A stretch of DNA of 64,000 nucleotides from Silanimonas sp965368785 (lineage in GTDB: Bacteria > Pseudomonadota > Gammaproteobacteria > Xanthomonadales > Xanthomonadaceae), in contig CBDUOG010000003.1 of assembly GCA_965368785.1 (NCBI GenBank), positions 9,821-73,820 on the forward strand. The letters run 5' to 3'. Positions 35,620 to 44,015 of the stretch are shown one piece after another (within the stretch, counting starts at the first letter, position 1; every line of letters begins with the position of its first letter). The notes beneath the pieces were generated by a model, which ran no database searches, was not told the origin of the DNA, and was given only the letters and a program-made list of their open reading frames with translations. The position numbers were made by a program, and so were the translations under genes.

Positions 35620-36822
35620 TTAGTCGGGCAGCGGCATACTGCGTTTGCGCCGGGTGATTTCGGTTAGGCTGACTTTGTCGAACTCAACAAATTTTGATTC
35701 GGAACTACGGTATCCGCAACCGACGACCGCTAACGGTGCTTCGCGCATGCGATCCAGATCCAGCGCCTGCTCTACAACTGAATCATTGATCGCAGCCGTA
35801 ATAAATGCACCCAGTCCTAGATCGTGCGCGCTCATATAAAACAGTTGCGATAGATGGCCGACGTCCAGATGACACACGCGCCACGCTTTAGCATGCGCAC
35901 GGTACTTCCAGAACAAGCGATCAAAGCGCGCGGTCATAATAAAAACCAAGGGGGCCGGACTAAACCAGTTCTGGCCCGCTACCATTTGATGCAAGAGCTT
36001 AGCTGCCTCGTCCGCATCCATCAGTCGAACCGGATTCAAACGATGTTCGACACATTCGTAATGATAAATTCCCGGTGCAAAACCTTCTACATGTTGAATC
36101 AGTGCGTAGACTTCGGTGCCGTGCAGCGCGCCACCACCGGGAACATTTTTACGGATCGCGAAAATATTCGGGTGTATTTCACGCACGCCACTCGCGCCCC
36201 AAACCCGATGCAAAAGATCGGACAAGGTCTGGTTCGACACCGGCGCGGCGGTGTCGAAATTCCGGCAGGTCCGGCGCTCATCCAGCCATTGGTCCAAAGC
36301 ACTGGGCTGCGGTTGCGGCAAGTCCAATACTGATTCATCGCCGGCTCGCCGATAGCAGTGCTCAGGCGGTAATCCATTAGCGGCAACCATATCGGCGTTC
36401 GTGGCAAATTCGCCTTTTTCTCGCGCGGCTTCGGTGTTGATATCGTGCCAGCGACCCGCAGTTGCCGCCGCTGCCGCTAACGGCCACCAGCCGGTTGATC
36501 GATACTGCTCATCACGTTGCGCCGCCGGCGCTTTTTCGGATTGATCAGACAATAAAAATTCCAGCTCAATCAACTGCGCGATTAGCGCCCCGTCAAACCG
36601 CTCGCAGAGTTCATCCAGTGAGCACCATTGATCGGGCGACAGCGCCTGCAATATCGCCAGCTGATCAATGCTCAGCTCGGCACTCTGGTCCCGATGCGCG
36701 CTGGTAGCCAGCAAGCGGGTATTCCGGTCCAGCCCGTCACCGCCAGATAATATCGATTCCAGCGAAAAACGCGGCTTGTTTTCCAGCTCTATCACTAGAT
36801 GCGCGCAGCGCCTATATTTCAT
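35620..36822 (-). CDS. SagB-type peptide-maturation dehydrogenase (nitroreductase fold)
   Basis: About 400 residues. The N-terminal part (1 to about 115) has a helical, winged-helix-like stretch (LSIDQLAILQAL, SLDELCERFDGALIAQLIE) that could bind a leader peptide. The C-terminal part, from about residue 170, is a nitroreductase-fold FMN domain of the SagB type, opening with RRTCRNFDTAAPVS and continuing through GGGALHGTEVYALIQ. VCHLDVGHLSQLFYMSA and GLGAFITAAIND follow. SagB-type enzymes oxidise azolines to azoles in modified peptides. This one resembles the family I recall as putative peptide maturation dehydrogenase (TIGR04511). No YcaO cyclodehydratase is visible nearby, so the reaction is open. 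The ATG at 36822 has GGGGA just upstream. It diverges from peptide A. Confidence 0.8.
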   Translation of the reverse strand: MKYRRCAHLVIELENKPRFSLESILSGGDGLDRNTRLLATSAHRDQSAELSIDQLAILQALSPDQWCSLDELCERFDGALIAQLIELEFLLSDQSEKAPAAQRDEQYRSTGWWPLAAAAATAGRWHDINTEAAREKGEFATNADMVAANGLPPEHCYRRAGDESVLDLPQPQPSALDQWLDERRTCRNFDTAAPVSNQTLSDLLHRVWGASGVREIHPNIFAIRKNVPGGGALHGTEVYALIQHVEGFAPGIYHYECVEHRLNPVRLMDADEAAKLLHQMVAGQNWFSPAPLVFIMTARFDRLFWKYRAHAKAWRVCHLDVGHLSQLFYMSAHDLGLGAFITAAINDSVVEQALDLDRMREAPLAVVGCGYRSSESKFVEFDKVSLTEITRRKRSMPLPD

Positions 36823-36972
36823 TGATCCCCCACAACCTATTTTCGACCACTCGCGCTTTCTCGGGAACAAGAGTGCGCCGCGTTACAATCAGGCAACTAA
36901 TTAGCGAGTGACTTGATCTAGCTAAGTGTATAGAGTGACATTCGGCTCGCGCAATTCAACAAGGAATATTCC

Positions 36973-37233
36973 ATGGCAAATCGTATGCAGATCTCGTCCG
37001 AACAAGCCGATCAACTTCTGGACCGCCTTTCGAACGATGATGACTTTCGCAAGCAATTCGCAGCTGACCATGTCCAAGCACTCAAAGGCATGGGAATTGA
37101 AATTCCGAAAGCCCTAGCCAAGATGGGACCACTCCCGGACAAGAAAACGATTGCCGGCACACGCGCCCAATTGAAAGAGCAAATGGTTGGTGAAAGCGCT
37201 TCTTGGGTTATTTTTTCCGGCAGCCAAGACTAA
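36973..37233 (+). CDS. Putative modified-peptide precursor A
   Basis: An 86-residue peptide. The N-terminal half is leader-like: SSEQADQLLDRLSNDDDFR, then FAADHVQALKGMGIEIP, a pattern shared with nitrile-hydratase-type leaders (L-S-x-D-D-x-F-R ... A-L-x-x-x-G). The C-terminal third (TRAQLKEQMVGESASWVIF, ending SGSQD) would hold the core; it has several Ser and one Trp but no Cys. It aligns without gaps to peptide B (39954-40217), with 23 of 86 positions identical by my count. AAGGA sits 7 bases before the ATG. Its stop codon overlaps that of the convergent cyclase-like gene by 4 bases. Assignment to the putative-modified-peptide family (TIGR04509) is from memory. Confidence 0.78.
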   Translation: MANRMQISSEQADQLLDRLSNDDDFRKQFAADHVQALKGMGIEIPKALAKMGPLPDKKTIAGTRAQLKEQMVGESASWVIFSGSQD

Positions 37234-39803
37234 GGACTACTCAACTGCGAGGCAGCCCAAGCTTGAGCCGCCGGAGTATTCCAGCCATCAGCCAGGCCAA
37301 CTGGCTCGGATTTTTTCGTTAGTTTAGCAAGCCTGAAAACCGCCAGATTGTGTTCGGTTACGTTGACCGCCGACCACAGATCCCCAGCCATAAACGCCGG
37401 CCCGCGATTATTGACCAGCCAATTTAATTCGGTTCTGGCTCGGTCTTCTTGATTAGCTGACAACAAGACGTGAGCCAATTGCGCATGTGTGGCGAATGAC
37501 TCGCCACCGGAATTTACGGCTTCTTCAAGCACCGTAATTGCCTCCGCACTATTGCCGCCTCGAATTAGGATTTCCGACTTGGCAATGGCCCGTAGGTGTC
37601 GGTTCTCTGCATAAACCGCTAGATCTTCATAGGATGATGCCACTGCAAATAGGCGCTCCGACGTTGTCTTTTCATCGAGCCTCGCCAGCATCCAGCTATA
37701 GGTATATAGCAGCGCATTCTCTGCCTGACGAATGAGCGGATTACTGGAATCGAGTGCAGCCATAAGCTCCAGCGCCGCAGATTTTATTTCCGCCCGCAAA
37801 CCCGCATCTGGCTCATACAGACGCATGGCAAAACCCAGAACCACGGCCTTTTGCCGGACGGGCACTGAGGAATTCTCAAACAGGGAAGCTATGTCTTTCG
37901 CAGCTGCAACTGCCTGTTGCGGTTGGCCACGGTCCATCGCGTAAATAACTTTATGCAGGTGATTTGCCACAGAATCGGCACCCATGCGAACAGAATCCTG
38001 CCGGGAGATTATTTCTTCAACGCGCTGGTAATCACGATCAATCGCAAAGATATTCGCATGCTCTAAAACCCAGCCGCGCACTCCAAGTTTATCTGCCTCG
38101 ATCATGTAGGTTTTCGCTTCATCGACCCGCCCCAGCAAGGCCGCACTGCCGGCCGCATGAAAATAGGCATGCGACAGCGAAGGGTTCTGCGGGACCAATG
38201 CAGCCTTTATCACTTCATGCGCCTGCGCAGGCTGCTGAAGCCATTGGCGCTCAATGAAAGAGATCGTCATCGCCGCGCCATAGTCTTGCGGATGAAGAGC
38301 AAGCATCACTCTCAGTTTGTCCGCCGCGGCTGCCGGGTCGGTTGTGAGCAGCGCAGAGGCCTCAACTGATAGTCGCTCGCGATCCGTCAGTCGTTCCTTG
38401 TATTCAAGGGCCTGTACGAACTTCTGCACGGCGAGCTCGTGATTGCCACTAGCGTAATGGATCAGGCCGATTTTTTGGTGCGCCATCGCAAACTGCGGAT
38501 CAAGATCAGCCGCGACAGTAAGAAAACTCAATGCGTCTGCAAACATTGCCCGTGTGCGAAAGCCTTCTCCAATTGAAAAAGCTCTTAATGCATTCAGGTT
38601 TTCGGTCGTCACGTCCGCTAGCGGCTTAGACGTTCTATTTATTCCTTCAATGGGCTCACCTAAGACGTCGCGCACATCAATGAGCAAGCGATCAAGCGCC
38701 CCGAAGATATCCGCTTCGCTTTTAGCATCGATGGATTTCGAGTAAACGGTCACCCCAGACTCCGGGTCAACAATCTCAAGACTGAGTCTAATCTTGCCGG
38801 CGTAATTTGCTGCGGTCGGCACAATCAGCGCTTTCGCGCCTTCGCGAAGAGCGACATTCTTTGCGATGTCGCGCGAAAGCACTGAATCTGGTGCCACCTC
38901 CATCTTGCGTAAACCCCGAATAATATGCGCGGGGGTCATTACGCTGACGTGCTGGGATTGTGAGAGTCCAATCTTCAATGCGGTTGGAATTGAGCCCTCG
39001 TAAGTCGGCTCTCCACTGAGGTTCTGTAAATCCGCTACGACCACCCAGTCGTGCTCGGCAAATGCCAAAACCGGCTCGCTTTTAAACCAACCGGCCAAAC
39101 CGGCAGCGACCAAAGCCATCGCTAAGATGACTTCTACCGCCAGCACCGGCGGGCGCCTCCAGAACGGTAATTCGCGCCATGCGGACTTAGCCGACTGCGG
39201 CTTCAATAAGGGTGCAACGCCGGGTTCACCGACCTCGTGCACCAGCATTGCGGCATCAATTCCTTTAAACCGATAACGCCCGTGCACCCGCCACAACAAT
39301 CCGGCTGCATAATCGCCCAGCTCTGCTTGCGCACGCTGGCAAAGTGCTTGAGCCATTGCCGATAGCAAAATCTGATTAGGCATTGCCAAACTCATCAGGC
39401 GTGCTGCAATCGGTTTAATTAAGCCCTCCACATGCAGAGGTTTCGCGCCCAAGGCGACTTGTTCAGGGCTACTGCGCCACACCACGACATCGCCGACGTG
39501 AATGCCGATTTTTGCGCTCAGAGTAATTCCAAACTCATGATTGAGCCCCGGCAGCTTACGCATGACTTCCAATGCGAATGACAACGCCTCAATCGGCCGC
39601 TCAAACAACAGCAGATATCCATCGGCCCGGTCGACCACCTGACCGTGCGCATTTTCTGCAATCAGGCGAAGCCAATGATCACAAGCCTGATCAAATCGAC
39701 TGGCATTTTCCGCCCCGAGTTGAGCGTGCGCGGTGGCCAATCCATCGAAGTTCATCATGGCGACCGCCTTGAGAGCGGCGGCTGAAGTTGTGTGTTTATC
39801 CAT
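37230..39803 (-). CDS. Peptide-modification-system cyclase-like protein A (cyclase/TM/TPR; degenerate metal site)
   Basis: An 857-residue protein. Residues 1 to about 200 form a class III nucleotide-cyclase-like domain (DRADGYLLLFERPIEAL, AKIGIHVGDVVVW, ARLMSLAMPNQILLS). The first metal Asp expected in the FADI-like strand is Asn18 (AMMNFDG), while the second, Asp61, is present, so cyclase activity is doubtful. One membrane helix follows (VILAMALVAAGLAGWF, about 225-240). Next is a FlgO/TolB-like domain (DWVVVADLQNLSGE, REGAKALIVPTAANYAGKI) and about eight TPR-like repeats to the end. It resembles the family I recall as putative peptide modification system cyclase (TIGR04510). It is a full-length paralogue of the protein at 40200-42827. 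Its 3' end overlaps peptide A tail to tail. Confidence 0.78.
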   Translation of the reverse strand: MDKHTTSAAALKAVAMMNFDGLATAHAQLGAENASRFDQACDHWLRLIAENAHGQVVDRADGYLLLFERPIEALSFALEVMRKLPGLNHEFGITLSAKIGIHVGDVVVWRSSPEQVALGAKPLHVEGLIKPIAARLMSLAMPNQILLSAMAQALCQRAQAELGDYAAGLLWRVHGRYRFKGIDAAMLVHEVGEPGVAPLLKPQSAKSAWRELPFWRRPPVLAVEVILAMALVAAGLAGWFKSEPVLAFAEHDWVVVADLQNLSGEPTYEGSIPTALKIGLSQSQHVSVMTPAHIIRGLRKMEVAPDSVLSRDIAKNVALREGAKALIVPTAANYAGKIRLSLEIVDPESGVTVYSKSIDAKSEADIFGALDRLLIDVRDVLGEPIEGINRTSKPLADVTTENLNALRAFSIGEGFRTRAMFADALSFLTVAADLDPQFAMAHQKIGLIHYASGNHELAVQKFVQALEYKERLTDRERLSVEASALLTTDPAAAADKLRVMLALHPQDYGAAMTISFIERQWLQQPAQAHEVIKAALVPQNPSLSHAYFHAAGSAALLGRVDEAKTYMIEADKLGVRGWVLEHANIFAIDRDYQRVEEIISRQDSVRMGADSVANHLHKVIYAMDRGQPQQAVAAAKDIASLFENSSVPVRQKAVVLGFAMRLYEPDAGLRAEIKSAALELMAALDSSNPLIRQAENALLYTYSWMLARLDEKTTSERLFAVASSYEDLAVYAENRHLRAIAKSEILIRGGNSAEAITVLEEAVNSGGESFATHAQLAHVLLSANQEDRARTELNWLVNNRGPAFMAGDLWSAVNVTEHNLAVFRLAKLTKKSEPVGLADGWNTPAAQAWAASQLSSP

Positions 39804-39813
39804 AGCCTATTCT

Positions 39814-39828
39814 GGCACGGGAAAAGCA
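39814..39828 (+). promoter_or_regulatory. Possible sigma-54-like promoter of peptide B
   Basis: TGGCACGGGAAAAGCA-type sequence: GG (39814-39815) and GC (39826-39827) are exactly 10 bases apart and the -24 half is perfect. The -12 half has AA where TT is expected, which is a serious defect. No such element is seen before peptide A. Confidence 0.22.
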
Positions 39829-39837
39829 ATAGGCGCA

Positions 39838-39850
39838 GGCCAGTTTGGCC
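39838..39850. promoter_or_regulatory. Short inverted repeat in the cyclase A / peptide B divergent region
   Basis: GGCCA-GTT-TGGCC, a perfect 5-base dyad, lies between the divergent starts of cyclase A and peptide B. It could be an operator for both promoters, but a 5-base dyad in GC-rich DNA can occur by chance. Confidence 0.2.
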
Positions 39851-39953
39851 AGCCCAGCGCAGGATTGCGGCCTCATCGCAGCACCCCGGACAGCAGAGCC
39901 TTTTCAAATGTCTTAAGCTGTCTACTGGATGCCAACAGAACGAAGGGGGCTTT

Positions 39954-40217
39954 ATGGGTGGTCCGGTTGCATTAACTGCAGAGCAGGCAAATAAATTATT
40001 GGATATGTTGAGCGAAGACGATGCGTATCGTGCGTTGTTCGAGAAGAATTATCAGAAAGCAATGGCGAATCTGGGGGTTACCAATCCGCCGCCGTGCAAC
40101 ACGGTTACAAAACTGGCGAGTAAGGAGCGCATTTCGAAGTCTCGCGATGCGCTGCATTCCCAGTTAATTGCTGCGCGTCAGACGCAAGGACCGGTTCGAC
40201 TAGAGTGCGACGAGTGA
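39954..40217 (+). CDS. Putative modified-peptide precursor B
   Basis: An 87-residue peptide, paralogous to peptide A. Leader-like N-terminus: TAEQANKLLDMLSEDDAYR, then KAMANLGVTNPPPC. A KLASKERISKSRDAL helix and the tail TQGPVRLECDE follow. Unlike A it has two cysteines, Cys48 and Cys85. Conserved with A are E10-Q11-A12, L15-L16-D17, L19-S20, D22-D23, R26, F29, A36, G41, K57, I60, R64, L67 and Q70. The start ATG at 39954 follows a GGGGG ribosome site; the open frame continues upstream but without similarity to A. Its 3' end overlaps the convergent cyclase B gene by 18 bases, so its last residues are constrained on both strands. Confidence 0.76.
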   Translation: MGGPVALTAEQANKLLDMLSEDDAYRALFEKNYQKAMANLGVTNPPPCNTVTKLASKERISKSRDALHSQLIAARQTQGPVRLECDE

Positions 40218-42827
40218 CTTAGCGTACTGCCGGGCCCAGCGCCGATCTTCGAGGTTCGGCCAGGCCTGCTCAAATTCAGCCGAGAGCTGGTTCTTTAACG
40301 ACGACTCGCTGTTGAGCCGTAGCAGCTGCATAAGCGTCGGGGCGGCCAGGTTCTGCTCCATGAGATTGACCGCGCTCCAGATAAAATTGCTGCTGGGCTC
40401 GGCGTATGCCCGACCGCGGTGCTCATTGAGCCACTGTAAGGTATTCATCGCGCCACTCATGTTGCCGCGGCGTAATTGCACCCTGGCCAGTTGCGCCATC
40501 AGAAATACTGAAGCCTGCGGCGCCGACACAAAGTCGCCAAGCGCCTGCTCAGCGCGTTGGAGGTCATCGCGTTGAATCGCCTGTTCCGATCGGGCCACGC
40601 TCAGCATTTGTGCATTTGGCGAGTAGACCAAGGATTGTGGATTTGCATCCAACACCTTCAGCGCTGTATCACCCAGGCTCACATCACCGGTCTTGTACGC
40701 CATCCAGGCTGCGGCGGCTAAGGCGAAATGTTGGTGGCGCCGATCCAAGGGATTTGCGGTGGTTATTGCGGCAGCTAAATCGGCCACAAACGCGCGCAAG
40801 TCTTCGGCAAATTCGTCATCGGCATCGGCGTCATAGGAACGCAAGCTAAGCAGGATTCCTTCGGCACTAATGCGATCGGCTGCTTCGCCGCCTGTCATCG
40901 CCACCAGCAGCGCTCGTGCTTGCTCTAAGGCTTGCCCGCGATCGCCTTGGTCTAGTGGAAATAAAACTTGCTCAACGAAATACTCGATGCCGTCGGTATT
41001 TACACTCTGACTGGTTTGCCGATCAAGCACAGCTTGAGCCGCCACATAATCACGCTCGACTGCATACATTTGCGCATAGTCGCCCAGATAGCCACTTACA
41101 CCGAGCGCATCGGATTTTAAGAACGCTGACTGAGCGGCTTGCTGATCGCCCAGGGCCATTTCAATTGTGCCTAACAGATAGTGCGCACCATATAAGTACG
41201 AGTTTTTAACTGACAAAGCAGGCTGGATACTCTGCTTCGCCCAATCAGGTCGCGACAAGTGATAAAGCGCTACCCAAGCGGCACTGTAATGTGCGGTAAA
41301 TTCGTCGGGGTAAATATCCCCCAGCACCTTAAATCCTCGATAGGCACGGTCGGGCTGGTCCACAAGAAAACGCGCCGCATCGAGTAGTAGTGCCTCGCGC
41401 TCGGTCAATCGTTGGCGATGTGCATTAGCGAGATCAAAATAACGCAGCGCTTCGCTGCTGCTGCCATTCGCATAGTGGCGTGTCGCCATACGCAGATAAG
41501 CCATTGAAAATGCGGGATCCAATTCGACTGCGCGTGCGAACATGGCCATCATCAGTTTTGGCTCGCCCCGATTATCGTAGTACTGCGCCATAGAATAGGC
41601 GCGCAGTGCGTCCAGATTAGCGGTGGTCACTTGGTGTAGTGGCAGCGATCGCTTACTTACCGCATCGTGATCTTCACCCAAACTTTCGCGAATTCCTTTG
41701 ACCAACCCATCGAGCGCGGAAACCACGTCATCGGGATTAACGACATCGGCCGACTGGGTGTAAACGGTCACGCCCGAATCCGGTTGAATGAGTTCCAAGC
41801 TCAGCCGGTAACGACCTCCAATACTCGCAAGCGTTGGCAAAATAACGGCCCGCGCACCCTCGCGTACCGCAATTTCTGCACTGGTACTTCGGTCCAGCGG
41901 ATCCTCCGGCCCACGCTGCATGTGGCGTAAAGCCCGATGGGTTTGTCGATCCGGGACAATATTGATGTACTGAGATTGCGCTAAGGAAATTTTCAATGCA
42001 GTTGGAACAACCGTACTGAACGTGGCGTCGCCGGATAAGTTTTGCAGATCCGCGACCACCACCCAGTCACGGTCGGCAAATGCCAACACCGGCTCACTGT
42101 GAAACCAACCGCCGAAGCCGGCAATGGCCAGCGTTGCGGCTAACATAACTTCAAGCGCAATGATCGGCGGTCGACGCCAGAACGGTAACGAACGCCAACT
42201 CTTGTGCCCCGAGCCCGGCGCGACCATCGGTGCGACACCGCGCTCTCCGGCTTCATGCACCAACATGGCTGCCTCGACGCCACGGAAACGATAACGACCG
42301 TGCACACGCCAATCGATGCGATCAGCCAACTCACCGAGTTCACTTTGGGCGCGTTGGCACAGCGCCTGAGCCATACCCGACATCAGTATTTGTCCCGGCA
42401 TTGCGAGCTGCATCAAACGCGAGGCGACCGGCTTTGCCAAGCCTTCGACATTGAGCGGCTTGGATCCTAAGGCAATGGCCTCAGCGCTGCTTTCCCAGAC
42501 CACGACATCACCCACATGGATTCCGATCCGGGCGCGCAGTGTGACCGCAAAACTTGTGCCCAACTCGGCAAGCTGACGCTGGTAATGCAGGGCAAACGAC
42601 AAGGCCTGTATGGGCCGGTCAAATAAGGCAAATGCACCGTCGGATCGATCTATCAACCGACCCTGATTGGTCAGAAGCAAATTCGAAAGCATCCGATCGT
42701 GCGCTTGAAAGAAATCAGCCGTGCGCCGATCACCCAGCTCCTCGACAATTGCGGTTGAATCAGCAATGTCCGCCAGAACTACTGTTTTAAGTGCTGCCGC
42801 GCTTTGAGCGTCTAAAGTGCTGTCCAT
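40200..42827 (-). CDS. Peptide-modification-system cyclase-like protein B (cyclase/TM/TPR)
   Basis: An 875-residue paralogue of the protein at 37230-39803 with the same order: class III cyclase-like domain (1 to about 200), one membrane helix (IALEVMLAATLAIAGFGGWF), a FlgO/TolB-like domain (DWVVVADLQNLSGD, REGARAVILPTLASIGG), then TPRs. Here both metal Asp residues seem present: Asp20 in VLADIADST and Asp63 in DRSDGAFALF. The transition-state Asn of standard cyclases appears replaced (GLAKPVASRL), although the Arg is kept, so activity still needs proof. The membrane topology puts the cyclase head in the cytoplasm and the TPR tail in the periplasm if the N-terminus is inside. It is probably co-regulated with peptide B, which it overlaps. 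Confidence 0.8.
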   Translation of the reverse strand: MDSTLDAQSAAALKTVVLADIADSTAIVEELGDRRTADFFQAHDRMLSNLLLTNQGRLIDRSDGAFALFDRPIQALSFALHYQRQLAELGTSFAVTLRARIGIHVGDVVVWESSAEAIALGSKPLNVEGLAKPVASRLMQLAMPGQILMSGMAQALCQRAQSELGELADRIDWRVHGRYRFRGVEAAMLVHEAGERGVAPMVAPGSGHKSWRSLPFWRRPPIIALEVMLAATLAIAGFGGWFHSEPVLAFADRDWVVVADLQNLSGDATFSTVVPTALKISLAQSQYINIVPDRQTHRALRHMQRGPEDPLDRSTSAEIAVREGARAVILPTLASIGGRYRLSLELIQPDSGVTVYTQSADVVNPDDVVSALDGLVKGIRESLGEDHDAVSKRSLPLHQVTTANLDALRAYSMAQYYDNRGEPKLMMAMFARAVELDPAFSMAYLRMATRHYANGSSSEALRYFDLANAHRQRLTEREALLLDAARFLVDQPDRAYRGFKVLGDIYPDEFTAHYSAAWVALYHLSRPDWAKQSIQPALSVKNSYLYGAHYLLGTIEMALGDQQAAQSAFLKSDALGVSGYLGDYAQMYAVERDYVAAQAVLDRQTSQSVNTDGIEYFVEQVLFPLDQGDRGQALEQARALLVAMTGGEAADRISAEGILLSLRSYDADADDEFAEDLRAFVADLAAAITTANPLDRRHQHFALAAAAWMAYKTGDVSLGDTALKVLDANPQSLVYSPNAQMLSVARSEQAIQRDDLQRAEQALGDFVSAPQASVFLMAQLARVQLRRGNMSGAMNTLQWLNEHRGRAYAEPSSNFIWSAVNLMEQNLAAPTLMQLLRLNSESSLKNQLSAEFEQAWPNLEDRRWARQYAKSLVAL

Positions 42828-42876
42828 AGTAAGAGTCTACACGCACATTTTTGGACGAAACGGCCAGACACTGAGA

Positions 42877-43896
42877 TTACTGGCTACGCACCCGGGCTTG
42901 GCCCCCGCCTGCATTCTTCGCTTCGTAAAGGGCGTAATCGGCTTCGCTATACCATGCTGACCAACCGCCCGGGTCGTCGCAAAAGGATGCGCCCACAGAT
43001 ATCGAAATATGCTGATCTTTCAGGTTCGACAGGCGCAAACACGAAACCGCCTCACACAAAGAGTTCGCCCGCTGACCGAGCACATTCGCGTCGGGTACGC
43101 GCACAACCAGAGCAAATTCATCGCCGCCCAAGCGGCAGGCAATTTCCAAGGGTCCGGCATGCACTTGAAGCTCTTCGGCAACCGCGCGCAAAACGCCATC
43201 GCCGGCTAAGTGACCGGAACGATCATTGAGCTGTTTGAACCGGTCAATATCCAGCAGCAGCACTGCTAAACGCATGCCCGGAACCGGCACCCGACCCAGC
43301 TCATCCAGGAATCGATATAGACCGCGACGATTTGCCAAGCCGGTCATTTCGTCGGTACGGATAAGTTGCTGCGCAAAACTTAGTTCGCTGCGGGTTTGCC
43401 GCAAGGAATCTAAGGCCTGCATCAAATCTTCATTACGCCGCCGTAAGGTGTCGACCAGACGGTGCTCACCGGCTACCAGATAGGCAAAACTGCGGCGCAT
43501 AAAGCCTGCGGCAATCACCGGTTTGGCGTGCAAAAACTCTTCAAAAGCACTCTGCTGGATTTCGTAGAGCACGCCACTGGTTTCCGCCACAGCGCGTGCA
43601 AAGCGCAAATGCTCGCCAATAAACACCGACAGCTCACCGAAGAACTGCCCGGGTCCGAGCACCTTATCAGCCAGGCTTTCATCAAAGCTCAGGCGTACAT
43701 TGCCGCTGTCAATCAGGTACATGCAGCGCCCACCCTCACCCCGCCGAAACAGCTCATCGCCTGCGGTAATAGCGCGGGATACACCGAAGCCCGCCAGAGC
43801 CTGAAACTCATCAACGGTAAGTTTGGCGACTGGGCCGCGATTTGGTGGTGGCGATGTAGTGGTCACTGAATGCAAAGAATCAAACGCAAATGCCAT
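42877..43896 (-). CDS. Cyclic-nucleotide-binding domain plus GGDEF diguanylate cyclase
   Basis: A 339-residue protein. Residues about 30-150 are a CRP-type cNMP-binding domain: ELFRRGEGGRCMYLIDSG and GPGQFFGELSVFIG, where the FGEL Glu and a downstream Arg (EHLRFARAVA) that hold the cyclic phosphate are kept. A coiled linker (VDTLRRRNEDLMQALDSLR) leads to a C-terminal GGDEF domain with intact RLGGDEFAL and DIDRFKQLND. No RxxD inhibition site precedes GGDEF. The protein likely makes c-di-GMP in response to cAMP or cGMP. The ATG at 43896 is preferred because the longer frame (to 43983) has no conserved sequence. It lies just upstream, on the same strand, of cyclase B (49 bases). Confidence 0.86.
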   Translation of the reverse strand: MAFAFDSLHSVTTTSPPPNRGPVAKLTVDEFQALAGFGVSRAITAGDELFRRGEGGRCMYLIDSGNVRLSFDESLADKVLGPGQFFGELSVFIGEHLRFARAVAETSGVLYEIQQSAFEEFLHAKPVIAAGFMRRSFAYLVAGEHRLVDTLRRRNEDLMQALDSLRQTRSELSFAQQLIRTDEMTGLANRRGLYRFLDELGRVPVPGMRLAVLLLDIDRFKQLNDRSGHLAGDGVLRAVAEELQVHAGPLEIACRLGGDEFALVVRVPDANVLGQRANSLCEAVSCLRLSNLKDQHISISVGASFCDDPGGWSAWYSEADYALYEAKNAGGGQARVRSQ

Positions 43897-44015
43897 ATGA
43901 AGAAAATTCCCCTTCACCGCAGTGTAGCCCAATCGGTGCAAATAAAAAAAAGCCCTTTGCAATTGTTTGCGCTGGACTCGCACAATCCACCGCGTGTCAT
44001 AGCGATATAGGATAT

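Noticed and set aside
36910..36935. TTGATC and TATAGA boxes before peptide A
   Set aside because: The boxes are about 10 bases apart, not the 16-18 needed for a sigma-70 promoter.
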